Below, one piece after another: positions 23,620 through 34,012 of a stretch of 64,000 nt of DNA. How positions within the stretch are numbered: the stretch's first letter is position 1; each line of letters starts with the position of its first letter. The notes beneath the pieces are model-generated. The model worked only from the letters and a program-made list of their open reading frames with translations. It searched no databases and was not told the origin of the DNA. Source of the DNA: Pachyseris speciosa (taxonomy: Eukaryota; Cnidaria; Anthozoa; Scleractinia; Pachyseridae); contig JAEMWC010000284.1 in NCBI GenBank assembly GCA_016490735.1, forward strand, positions 513,501 through 577,500. Reading direction: 5' to 3'. A program made the translations under genes and the position numbers.

Positions 23620-23855
23620 AGCCTGCCCCTCCATTCACATACTGTTGTATGGACTGTTTTGGACCGTTCACCGTCAAAGAAGGTCGTAAGGAATTGAAGA
23701 GATACGCACTGATTTTCACGTGTATGAGTTCTCGAGCAGTCCATATTGAAGAATTAGATGACATGACAAGCGATGCCTTTATGAATGCCTTGAGATGCTT
23801 CATGGCTATCCGAGGACCAGTTCAGCAACTAAGGTCGACTGATGCAAACACTTAG
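23592..23855 (+). pseudogene. BEL/Pao integrase core remnant
   Basis: Continues the integrase in a shifted frame: the first catalytic Asp is in CCMDCFGPF, then CMSSRAVHIEEL. The frame stops just after RSTDANT, near where the second catalytic Asp is expected. The rest of the integrase, including the catalytic Glu and C-terminal domain, is missing, and only about 100 bases remain before the 3' LTR. An internal deletion is likely. Confidence 0.88.
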
Positions 23856-23956
23856 TTACAAGTAGTCTTTTAACTAGGCTTCTGTGTAACATGTTCGATA
23901 AAATTATTCAAGATTTGTTCATTCCCATTCAGAAATCACCATAATTTTGGTGGGAG

Positions 23957-24640
23957 TGTAGCTACAACAGAACCGTTTTCTGGAAGGTTCTACATTGCGT
24001 ATACGTTTCTAGATCTTTCTAGATTTTTCCATCATCGCGAGCTATCACGCGTACTTTAAGGCACACGATAGTACATGCGACAGCACACAAAACCCGAGTT
24101 TTCATGCTGTCGCAAGCAGATAGGATGTTGCCATCTAAAAGGTAGCAAGCTTGCAAATAAGTTGCAAGTAAATGTTGTAAAAAGGGCAACAATTTCTGTT
24201 AAGGACGTTACAAGGACGTCACAAGATTTCCTTAAAGTTTCAGTGATTCTCAGGGCAGAACCAAGGTATTTATTTGCTTTCATTTAATTAATTACGATTA
24301 GTTACGCACTTTCAATCGTACTGTCGTAAATGTCGCAAGCTTATCGTTTGTACATGATCGCTTTATTTATTGTAATTTGTTCAATTAATTTCTTGTCAGC
24401 GTTATTGTACTTTTAAACTTAGTATCGTTGTTTTTCAAACCATTTGTAAACTCTCAGTTTTAGGTTTTAACATTTTGTAATAACCGCGTCGCGTAATTTC
24501 ATTCGTAATTTATCTGCAGCGTTTCTCACAGCGTTTGTACATTTATTTCAGTTTTCACGGTGTTTGTTGACAAAGTTATAAAGAAGAATAAAGTTTACAA
24601 ACAGCAGTCGAAACTCGTTCTTTAAATCACTGGAGCTATA
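23957..24640 (+). repeat. BEL/Pao 3' LTR
   Basis: Same length as the 5' LTR and nearly identical. It is preceded by a purine-rich stretch (GGTGGGAG) that could prime plus-strand synthesis. AATAAA lies near 24588. Confidence 0.93.
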
Positions 24641-25524
24641 CCCGCTTCCTGAAACCCTTACCCTATTTCAGACCAAAATCTGCGATTTTCCCTACCCTAT
24701 TTCAGACCTGACCAAAAATTTGATACCCTATTTCAGACCCATTTCACGTACACAGTTGGCGTAAACATAATTAAAACAGACAAAAAAATAAGGGCTTTTG
24801 ATGAAGGTCTTGTTGCCTAAAGATGAAAAAATAGCTTCCCCTCTTCTTCCCCCTTCCCCCGTGATCATCCCTTAATTCATGAAAATTCTGGGACCAGAAG
24901 AAATAGTCTGGATAATCGAGGTTTGACTGTACCACCAAAATAAACAACAATTACACATAAGACAGTGACCACTTTTCCTGGGCACACAATTTAACTGCAT
25001 ACTGGTAGCTAATTTGAGAATTATTTTATTTACTCTCAAAGGTATGTTGCCTGGAACATTCATGAGGAAAGAGAAGGACAGTATGACTTCTCAGGCAACA
25101 ATGATTTAGTAGGTTTCATCCAGATGGCACAGGCAGCTGGGCTGCTGGTCATTGTTAGGGCAGGTCAGTTTTGTTCTGTATATGTTAGATGCCAATAATA
25201 ATTATAATAATTAATAAATATATCTTACAATTTATTTGTCACCCATTTGACAATGAGCTTCAATCAACATAATTATATTCAACAGCTCAAAGGCTCCATA
25301 GTTTGCATTACTAAGCCGACTTCCTTCAGGGCCAAGATCTGCTATAAAAAAATAATTTATATTTATTTTTAACTCATACACAAATTTTTACACCCTTTTT
25401 CTCCCTCCTCCATAAAAAAGAAAAAGAGAATGCCTGATCACAGGTTAGAACTTGATGAGTCTCTCCCTGACATCAGTGCAAAGATTACTGTAGCGTGTCA
25501 ATCCTGGGGAGGACTCCCTTATAT

Positions 25525-25990
25525 GTGCTATATAGGTATGTGTGGTCCCAAAGGGTATGGGTTTTTAGCTGCTTTGGTTTGAAATAGGGTATCGATTTTG
25601 AACATTTTGGTCTGAAATAAGGTGTGGTTTGTGCACTCTAGTCTTGAATTGGGAATTTTTTTTAAAGAAGCTACTTCATCATCATTAGGCGATAAGACCA
25701 TCAACAAAAGCCCTTCTCAAATTATACATACATACATACATACATACATCACATTATTTACCCTTGGATTTTAGAGTAGCTTGTGCAGCTAATATCTCCG
25801 AGCATTTAATCATCAGATGAGAGATAGACCACCACACCGGGAACTACTTTATGCCAACTACTTTATGCCAACTGTGTATGTGAAATAGGTCTGAAATAGG
25901 GTATCAAATGTTCGGTGAGGTCTGAAATAGCGTAAGGGTTTCAGGAAGCAGGCCGCACTCCTCCACCCAATTTTGGGGTGTCAATCAGAA
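25525..25990. repeat. CTATTTCAGACC repeat family, copy 2 (inverted)
   Basis: On the minus strand it repeats the order of copy 1: AATTGGGTGGAGGAGTGCGG, GCTTCCTGAAACCCTTACG, then CTATTTCAGACC motifs. It contains an ATAC/TACA microsatellite (25725-25750) and a fragment matching the SINE body at 58.4 kb (AGATAGACCACCACACCGGG). It lies in the intron between exons 2 and 3 of GLB1 copy B. Confidence 0.7.
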
Positions 25991-26649
25991 ATCATGTTAG
26001 ATTGTTACCAGTTGGAGTATTACATACCAGGATGTTTTAGGATTTTACAACTTTTTTTTAAAGTGGACCATCTGTCCTGCAGAAAATTAACCTTCCTCCG
26101 ATCTGCACATTACAGGTCCATACATTTGTGCTGAGTGGGATATGGTAAGCTTGCATTTTAGCAAACTCTAACTCAATATTGATGTGTGTTAATACCCGAG
26201 GGTAATCTACAATGGTCTCCAAAAAAAATGTTGTCAATCTTGGTGACTTTTTTTGACTTTTTTTTATTTCAAATGACATGGAGCTTACCGGTAGTTTCTG
26301 GACAAATTTCAAAGTTTTATATATGTTTATGAAGCACAGCCTTGGAATGATGCTCTTCTCAAACAAGCTATTAAATTACGGGAAAAGATGATTCAAAAGG
26401 TGTCCATTTAACCTAATGGTCTGGCATTTCATTTGCACCATTTTTACTTTATGAGTTATTTTAAATAATTGATTTTTTTCTCTTTATTAAAGGTCAAAGT
26501 AATGTTGGATTTACTGTAATAGAGTGTTATTTATATGTTAGGGTGGTCTTCCTGCCTGGCTTCTTAGGAACTACACAACAGCCAAGTTTAGATCATTTAC
26601 AGACAAGAGTGAGTAAGAATGTTGATTGGTAGCACTTTTCCAGCCTTGA

Positions 26650-26730
26650 GGGTAGGTGGAGTGTGTGTGTGTGTAGTGGGGAGGGGGGGGGGGGGTGGAA
26701 TTGGTGGGGGATAGAGTGGGTAGTAGGATG
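26650..26730. repeat. GT/G-rich low-complexity tract
   Basis: A GTGTGT run followed by a poly-G tract and GGGGGATAG repeats, just after exon 4 of GLB1 copy B. Low complexity only. Confidence 0.85.
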
Positions 26731-26934
26731 TTAGGAAGGTACAGTGTTGGGGTGGACCACACATCATTATAAATGCGTCAGATGTAACCTCCATCATTTA
26801 GGTGCAAACAGTCATGTTGCCACAGGAGTGAGGGAGTGAGGTAGGAAGGGCAGTGTATAGACTAGGTGCCCATTTAGCAGCAGTAGGTAATTTAGAAACT
26901 TTAATCAGTGCCCACTAATGTCAGTTGTCCTATG

Positions 26935-27290
26935 ATAGACTAGCATGCTACCCAGGGAAGTAGTAATACCCCAAGTCACTCAAAATTGAGTATTATCCTG
27001 TGATCTACTACTGTACATGTAGCATCCCAGTAGTACACTGTAATTATACTCCAAGTCACTCCAAATTGGATGTCCTGTGATGTACTAGCATCCTTAACTC
27101 AAGGGAGTAGTAAATACTCCTATTCACTCCAAATGGGTATCCTGTGATGGATTAGCAGGTCACCAAGGAAAGTGCCATTTTATAGCTGTATTTGCTAGTG
27201 ACTCTAATCTGGGCATCCTGTGATGGACTAGCGATAAAATTCCTGGTCCCGTCATACACTGTACTTGGAACTTGGACCAGAATTTCATCC
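26935..27290. repeat. Intronic minisatellite in GLB1 copy B
   Basis: About four to five units with CACTCCAAATTGG, ATCCTGTGATGGACTAGCA and GGGAGTAGTAATACTCC. This is the same unit family and intron as the larger array at 5280-6275 in copy A, so it predates or arose with the duplication. Confidence 0.8.
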
Positions 27291-28883
27291 GGTTTTAAAT
27301 AGCTAGATATGCCTAGTTACTTCATGTTTGGCATCTTAACTACAGATGGATAAGGAGTTCAGCCACTGAGGAGTAGTAGTGACTCATACATTGTAGTCAT
27401 TGCTTGTACCACTGATGAATGTTGTACCTTTTAGTTGACTGCTCATTATGAATGGTTCGTTTATCTTTGCTAGATTATATCGCTGCTGTAGACCGCTGGA
27501 TGAGCGTGTTGCTAACAAAACTCAAACCAGTTCTATACGCTAATGGGGGGCCTATTATTGCTGTTCAGGTATAGATTATTAAATTTCCAATACTGTCATG
27601 TATAATTTAATTGACGTTGAGTAAAACGAAGATAGCAACTTAACCAACAGCACTAAATGCTACCAACAAGCATAGGATGACCTATTTTCAGCAGGGTTAA
27701 GGATTATGGATCGCTTTAATCATGCACTGCTCATGAATGATGATTCATAAATTTTAAAGCTTATTGAAATAAATAGTGTGTAGTAAAATTCTAGAATTTG
27801 CTGCATTTTTCTGCTGTTTATCTAACCTTGTTTTCAAAACTTCCTTCACATTTCTGAACTTGCTTTAAATTTACAGTGTACATTGATAATCAACACTAGA
27901 GACTTGACAATGCTAGAGAATGCTCGGTCACTCATTGGTTGTTCTGAGTTGGCTGGTGCCATCTTGGATTGCTTTGGCCAAAGACCCTGGGAAAAAGATT
28001 GATCATAAGATGCTAACATAGTCCCAACATAGACTGGACCATACATGGAATGAATGCAAGGCAGTTAGTTTGTAAATCATGTTTCTCACAGAATCAGTGG
28101 AGATGTGGTTGTTTAGTGATATTTTGTACCTAGCACAGGGCTTAAAATAATTTTTGGACAGTGGCCAGTCATTTTGTCTGGCCAAACAAATTTTAGCTTG
28201 TGCACATCTTGTTTATGACTGGTCAAAATATTGACACTACACATAAGCATACATGTATTCAGAGAGTCATCGCTAAGGACCTCAAAAGTGTAACAGTTCT
28301 CATTGTTGAATGTATCATTACTACTTCTGACTTGAAATTAAAATGCAGCGTGGGCAGTCTAAAAAACAATCAAAACTCAGTAGAGTCTGATTAGAAATTG
28401 CACATTAAGAACAAAGTGGATGCGATTTAGGTTGTAAGTATTGCTGAAAAAAAGTATTACATGCACCATCACAGAGCAACAACTGCAGGTGGGGAAACTT
28501 TGCCTCCTCGGCACGAAGGAAAAAAATGAAACTCCTTTTATATGCCAAGTGTGCGGAGTGTCCGTGCAAAGTGCTTGACCTCTTTGTCAATGTGCATATA
28601 CACTGTGAAAAAATGTAGCCTTGTTAGAAAAGTTACTGTTTCACTAAAACTGATTTGTGATATTTTCAGGTAGAGAATGAGTATGGAAGCTACTACACTT
28701 GTGACCATCAGTACATGTCTCACCTGCAAGAAACATTTGAGCAGTACCTTGGCAAAGATGCCATTTTGTTTACAGTTGTTAACCCCACAGACAAGAAGAT
28801 TGAGTGTGGGTCACTTCCCACACTTTTCACTACCATTGACTTTGGAGCAGGTATAATTTTTGGAATTATAGTACGTAACAATT

Positions 28884-29099
28884 GAAGGGCTGGGGGCATA
28901 AACTGCCTATGTAGAGTTTTAGGTGTTTTTTTTTTTGCATACGTTATTTCTCGAAAACGAAAAAGAAATTGGTGAAAAAAAATACGGGACAATGTTTTTG
29001 AATCAAAATGCAGTTCACATTCAAAAATTTGGAGAAATCCAAGCGAAGTAAAAAAATGGCCGAAAATTCCACATAGGCAGTTTATGCCCCCAGCCCTTC
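28884..29099. mobile_element. Hairpin MITE, family M1 copy 1
   Basis: Terminal inverted repeats of about 29 bp: GAAGGGCTGGGGGCATAAAC at the left is mirrored by GTTTATGCCCCCAGCCCTTC at the right. The core is AT-rich. A copy lacking the right end lies at 31253-31425. In the intron after exon 6 of GLB1 copy B. Confidence 0.9.
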
Positions 29100-29246
29100 A
29101 TGAAGTCAAGCTCATTTGTATGCGTACCATATTAATATTCATACGTGAATTATGTGAACATTTGTGAAGAGTAAAACTAAAACTGGACGTGAAATGATTG
29201 ACGGGTAGAAAGGATTGTTTGATAGTGTGACGTAGACTATAAATTT

Positions 29247-29484
29247 GGGCCCGGTTGTTCGAAAGCTGATTAACTTAATGCAGGATTAGCGTAAACTTTG
29301 GTTGCAGTTTTTGTCTTTTGGATGAAAGTTTCTTTTGCTGATTTTTGCTTTTCAGGATTGACGTCCTATAATCTAAAATTGTGTAGGATATCAGCGTTTA
29401 ACAATGTTTGTGGATAGAGAAATAAACTCCTTGGTTAATTTTTAATCTTGGATTAGCGTTAATTGGCTTTTGAACAACCCGGCC
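29247..29484. mobile_element. MITE with GGGCCCGGTTGTTCGAAAG ends
   Basis: The left end GGGCCCGGTTGTTCGAAAGC is mirrored by GCTTTTGAACAACCCGGCC at the right, with GGATTAGCGTTAA-type repeats inside. Non-coding. Confidence 0.8.
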
Positions 29485-30835
29485 TTGGCGGTTAAAGCAT
29501 AGATTAAGCTCATCATCAGATATGAAACTTACGTGAGTGCTGGAGCTGTGGATCGCTACTTATTAACTGCATTATCGGTTTGCCTTCCTGCCTGGTGATC
29601 GAAAGACTTCATGAAAAGTCCGGAGATCCGCAAGTTTTTAACGCTTCTGAAAGAATCCAGTTAGCGTTTTCTCTGTGCTTACCAAATCACGATGAGATAT
29701 AAGCTTAAGTTGACGGTCGGGTTTTGGAGTACAGAGTAGAAGCCAGGCGGAAAATGTCTGAAAACAACTCTCGTTTCAAAAAGCGGCGCGTCGTTGCTAG
29801 TCTTGGTCCATTTCTCAAAGGTTGCCATGCTGAAAGCTTGGAAAGCGAGAGTGGCTTTTGGACTTAATGGCGAAAAGTGTATGTTTAAAGAGTCTTGTTC
29901 TACGCGCTTGGAGCAGACAATGATCCCAGAATTCATTGCGGTCAAAGAGGGCGCTGTCTGAAGTCAAAAACTCTTGCGGGGGGCGGTGGGTTGGGGCAGA
30001 TTATTACTTGTTTTCAGTAAAAACTCTACCTTATAAAATGACTTTGAAAACTGTCTAGCTGCTGCACCGAGGTTTCCATTGTTCATTAATTTTGAAGAGC
30101 GCATTTTTTGAAACCACTCATGACATGAAATCCCAGCTTGCTTTTACTGTTAGCCGTGAAATAGTTGGTCGAAACCAATCCTAAGACTTCGGAACGCTAC
30201 CGAGAATTCATTCGGCACGAAGTGAAGTCTGCCCGTTTTCGATGAGTATCTTGAACACAATCCATGGAAAAGTTGCATTGGCGTGCATGGCAAACATTCA
30301 AAGCAATCACTGTCGTCATTTACGTTAATTTTTATGAGATTTTCATTCCATTGTTTTCCACTTGACGATGAAAATGAATCCATGAAAAACGTTTCAACTG
30401 ACGAAACCATGCGCAAGTTTTAATTTACCACACAACACAACGTTCTGAGTAAATGAAACACAACGGAAAACAGCGTACTCTTAGGACTCTTAATTTTTGC
30501 CCTAGAACATCTGATTAACTCAAATTTTTGGTGTAGGTCACCAATAGGAGTTGTCTTACCAAAAAGTTTCTTCAAGTCAAAACAGCCGTCTTTAATATTT
30601 TGTGATTTTTCAGCCATCGGCAAGCTTTTTGCGCACTGATTTGGAATCAACCGAGGTTTTTGTATGCTAGATTTAAGATGTACGCTGTATTTAGGACAAA
30701 CAACCGACTTTAGCGCTGTGTTATATCGGCCAAAGCCTGTCCGAAAGAACTTAGAGTCAACCAAGGCAACTAGGCGCTGTTTTCGACTCGGACGAACCCT
30801 TCCGTTAAGCTGATTCGGACTCAAACAACCGCGCT

Positions 30836-30935
30836 TTAACGCTAGCGTTGACATTAACACTAACACTAACCCTAACCATGTCCCTAATCCTATCCCTAGC
30901 CCTAGCTGACGCTCTAACCCTAATGTTAAGTCCAA
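30836..30935. repeat. Degenerate interstitial telomere-like repeat
   Basis: Runs of CTAACCCTAA, CCCTAATCC and CCCTAGCC variants of the animal telomere unit CCCTAA, about 12-15 degenerate units, in a large intron of GLB1 copy B. The 191-codon minus-strand frame through it looks like repeat translation, not a gene. Confidence 0.75.
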
Positions 30936-31252
30936 CCTAAACCCAACAATAACCCTGAATCTCTTCGGAGTGAGTGCTGTTTTCAGGTCGGACAAAATCT
31001 TTGCGCGCTGACTTGAGGTTAACCAAGGCTACTGTGTGCTGTTTTTTTAAGTCAACCACGAATTTTTTGCACTGTTTTTGTGCCAAGCGAGCTTGTTGAG
31101 TGTTATGATTAAGCAAAAACGACACATTGCACATTACGTCTAACTGAACAGAAACGTTCTGTGTTCTCTTAAATCGGTTACGAGCATTTGGCGCTTAGTC
31201 TTTCACTCAAAGAACACCCTTGGGCATTGTTAATTAGCATTCTCCACCATAT

Positions 31253-31425
31253 GAAGGGCTGGGGGCATAAACTGCCTATGTAGAGTTTTAGGTGTTTTTT
31301 TTGCATACGTTATTTCTCGAAAACGAAAAAGAAATTGGTGAAAAAAAATACGGGACAATGTTTTTGAATCAAAATGCAGTTCACATGCAAAAAATTTGGA
31401 CAAATCCAAGTGAAGTAAAATCAAA
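31253..31425. mobile_element. Hairpin MITE, family M1 copy 2 (truncated)
   Basis: Closely matches the first 170 bases of the element at 28884 (GAAGGGCTGGGGGCATAAAC ... CAAAATGCAGTTCACAT) but the right inverted repeat is missing. Confidence 0.85.
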
Positions 31426-31654
31426 GTGCTCTTAGAGCCAGCTCATTCATGTAATGGGCAATGATTTATTTTTAAAAAAGCAATTCATGTAATGGGCAAT
31501 ATTTACATTGCTTTGGGTTGAAATACTGCATATCCAGAATATTTTGGTAAGCTAGCAGTAATCAGAGATCATTGGAGTGCATTCGTTCTCAATCCAATCC
31601 CCACAATGTACAGAAAGAGCAACCATTGTATTTCATTTGTGCATTATTAAGCAT

Positions 31655-31965
31655 GGAAATTGTACACATTGAGAGATGCGGTGGTCTAATAGCTTGTGTG
31701 TTTGACTCCAGATTGAGCAGTCCTGGTTCAAGCCCTGACCAGGGCAGTACGTTATGTTCTTGGGAGGGCACTTTACTTACTTTCACAGTGCCTCTCTCTA
31801 CCCAAGTGTATAAATTAGTACTGGCAAATTTAATGCTGGGGGTATCCCTGCAATGGAGTAGTATCCCATCTGAGGGAGAGTAGGAATTTTTGAAGTTGCT
31901 TCATGCTAAGGATACCGTGATAAGCTCTGGCCTTATAGGCCACTTGGTTCGTATGCAGACTTAAT
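31655..31965 (+). mobile_element. tRNA-derived SINE
   Basis: The head resembles a tRNA: GTGGTCTAATAGC as an A-box region and GGTTCAAGCCC (31725-31735) as a B box. The body continues GCACTTTACTTACTTTCACA, GTGCCTCTCTCTACCC and ends near CACTTGGTTCGTATGCAGAC. It is not a functional tRNA (no clean cloverleaf). Part of the body resembles the GLB1 intron minisatellite unit. Confidence 0.7.
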
Positions 31966-32170
31966 TATACCTTTTTAGAGATGTCCAATAAAATAATTAG
32001 TAGTTACATTAAATTGTGTTCCTGTAGAACAGCTGAGAGTCACAGAAAAAAAAATCTATATATAATCCCTATGGGGACACTTCGAGCTGGGTCCTCTTCA
32101 GTTTTGTCACTCTATTTGTAAGTTTATATCATTTGCTTCTACTGTAATTAATTTTTAATACTTTCAATTT

Positions 32171-32362
32171 AACAAATTGACTGCATTTTTTATGCATCTG
32201 TCCTGTTATTGATAATGAATTTCATCACAACATTGTCAAAGTAGCTGTGGATCCACGAGGCAATAGCAGAGTGGATCCAGAGACTACTTTGACAATGTTA
32301 TTACAAAACTCATTGTCAATAGCAGGACAGACGTATGAAAAACTGCCATCAATAATTTGTTT
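32171..32362. mobile_element. MITE with long inverted repeats
   Basis: The arms CTGTCCTGTTATTGATAATG and CATTGTCAATAGCAGGACAG face each other, as do CATTGTCAAAGTAG and CTACTTTGACAATG, with GGATCCAC near the centre. Non-coding. Confidence 0.8.
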
Positions 32363-32699
32363 TTTACAATAACAAATAATCAAATTGTCCGCTCTCGACC
32401 CTTGTTACGTCATAAATTCATGTGTCTGTCCGCATATTGACAATAAAAATTAGCTAATGAGCGTGTGAGAATTTCGCAGTTATTGTAAAAATAAAATATG
32501 GTTGTGAACAAAAAGAATGTTTTAAATTTTCAATGTTCTCAAGATGACTTGGAGTAAAGATGGATAAGCAGATTGCTGTTCAGTATGTAATAACAGTGTT
32601 CTTTCAGTAGTTTTTAAACGAGAACAAAATTTACCACTAACTTCATGAACAATTTTGAACAAAAGTAGAAACTTAAACTTTGCCCATAACTAGTGTCAG

Positions 32700-33330
32700 T
32701 TCAGACTGGACTTACATGTTGTTTTCTAAAACTGAAAAGTTGTTTGTTTTTATAGGTTTCTTCTTATTCAGTGTTTGCATCCATGTCTTCCACCTTCTTA
32801 GATTCAATTGTGTTACCTTGTTTACAAGTATGTAGGTCACATTCTTTATCTAGTAAAGGGTTTTTTTTTTCAATCATCTGACACGAGAGCTTTAAAGAAC
32901 AAAATTAATGCAATAAACACAAGGTGGATATTCACTCACCAAACATAACCTAACAAACAAAAGGAACTTTTAAATGTATTACCTGTACATTCTCAACATA
33001 TCGGATGCATCGCCACATGAACAAGCAGATTACTGTGACTAAACGTAAACAAAACTTATACTACCAAGCTTAACTTCATAAGCAATTTTGAACAAAAGCG
33101 GAAACTTTGCCCAGAACTTGTCAGTTCTGTCTTGACTTACACAGTGTTCACATTGTTTTCCAAAACAGTGATTACTTTGTTTTTCTTTTAATCAGTTTCT
33201 TCTTATTCAGTGTTTGACGCCACTTCTGCTACCTTCATAGATTCAATTGTTTTATCTTGTTTACAAACTTTAAAGGTTATATCCTTTATCAAAAGAAGGG
33301 TTTCCTCAATCATCTGACACGAGAGCTTCC
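32700..33330. repeat. Imperfect tandem duplication (~420 bp spacing)
   Basis: Region 32710-32900 (TTTCTTCTTATTCAGTGTTT ... CATCTGACACGAGAGCTT) is repeated with changes at 33130-33330. The minus frame at 33203-33433 is open but has no recognisable domain. Confidence 0.7.
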
Positions 33331-33644
33331 TGATGTCGGTCTCCACGATACTATAACCATCCGTTGTTGAAATGGACTGAAATGGCGTTGAGAGCTGCAT
33401 GAGAGCAATAAAACCGGCCAATGTTTTCTGCACCCTGCATAATAACTATATTTGCAGATACAGTAGAAGACATGCTCTCTTTGAGCATGCTTAGGCTGCA
33501 CGAAGAACATTTCATAAACTCTGAGTTGTCAGACAGACAACAAAATTTATCATTTGTTTTTCATTTAGCTGGGCATTTATGCATTGCTATTTTAGCTGAT
33601 ACAATTTAGGCACCCTATCGAAGGATCACACCGGGAACACTATG

Positions 33645-34012
33645 CCAACATGGGCAAAAATGATACCTATTTAAGGATCGAGAACTCAAAAACCATACCC
33701 TATCCCACAGCACATACCTATCATAGCCCATATGTGGGAGTATCCCCCCCCCCCCCATTTAAGGATCGAGAACTTCGAAAACCATACCCTATCCAGCGAC
33801 ACATACCTATACATACCTATACATTTAAACCATGTATGTGGGAGTACCCCACCCCCTATTTAAGGATCGAGAACCTCAAAAACCATACCCTATCCTATGG
33901 CACATACTGTACCTATATAGCCCATGAATTATCGGTATGTGGGAGTATCTTCCCCCCATTTAAGGACTGAGAACCTCAAAAACCACATCCTATCCTGCGG
34001 CACATACATTGT
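33645..34012. repeat. Tandem repeat, ~100-bp unit, four copies
   Basis: Each unit contains ATTTAAGGATCGAGAAC, AAAACCATACCCTATCC, a CACATACCTAT segment and GTGGGAGTATCCCC. Intronic in GLB1 copy B. Confidence 0.85.

Larger units (their letters stand above)
17436..24640 (+). mobile_element. BEL/Pao LTR retrotransposon
   Basis: Complete structure: 684-bp LTRs at both ends, a 5-bp target duplication CCCGC (17431-17435 and 24641-24645), a leader, one long gag-pol frame, and a purine-rich tract just before the 3' LTR. The LTRs appear to differ at only two positions (17810 against 24331, and 18016 against 24535 approximately), so insertion was recent. The integrase is frame-broken and C-terminally truncated, so this copy cannot be autonomous. 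It sits in intron 1 of GLB1 copy B on the same strand. Confidence 0.95.
17378..24870. repeat. CTATTTCAGACC repeat family, copy 1 (interrupted)
   Basis: Sequence from 17378 to 17435 continues at 24641. It carries AATTGGGTGGGGGTGTGCGG, then GCTTCCTGAAACCCTTACC and three CCCTATTTCAGACC motifs. The BEL/Pao element inserted at CCCGC within it. A second inverted copy lies at 25525-25990. Confidence 0.7.
17125..24931. mobile_element. pogo/Tigger-like TIR element, split by later insertions
   Basis: The left end TACAGTCAAACCTTGATTAT (17125) and right end ATAATCGAGGTTTGACTGTA (24912-24931) are inverted repeats with TA at the borders, the pattern of Tc1/mariner-pogo elements. Inside lie further AGTCCGGATAA motifs, part of another repeat family, and the complete BEL/Pao element. 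No transposase is visible, so it is non-autonomous. Confidence 0.65.

Noticed and set aside
30420..31134. 191-codon minus-strand frame
   Set aside because: It crosses the telomere-like repeat and shows repeat-derived LGLGL runs; no domain.
33203..33433. 76-codon minus-strand frame with amphipathic look
   Set aside because: Part of an imperfect tandem duplication; the other copy is not open, so coding is unlikely.
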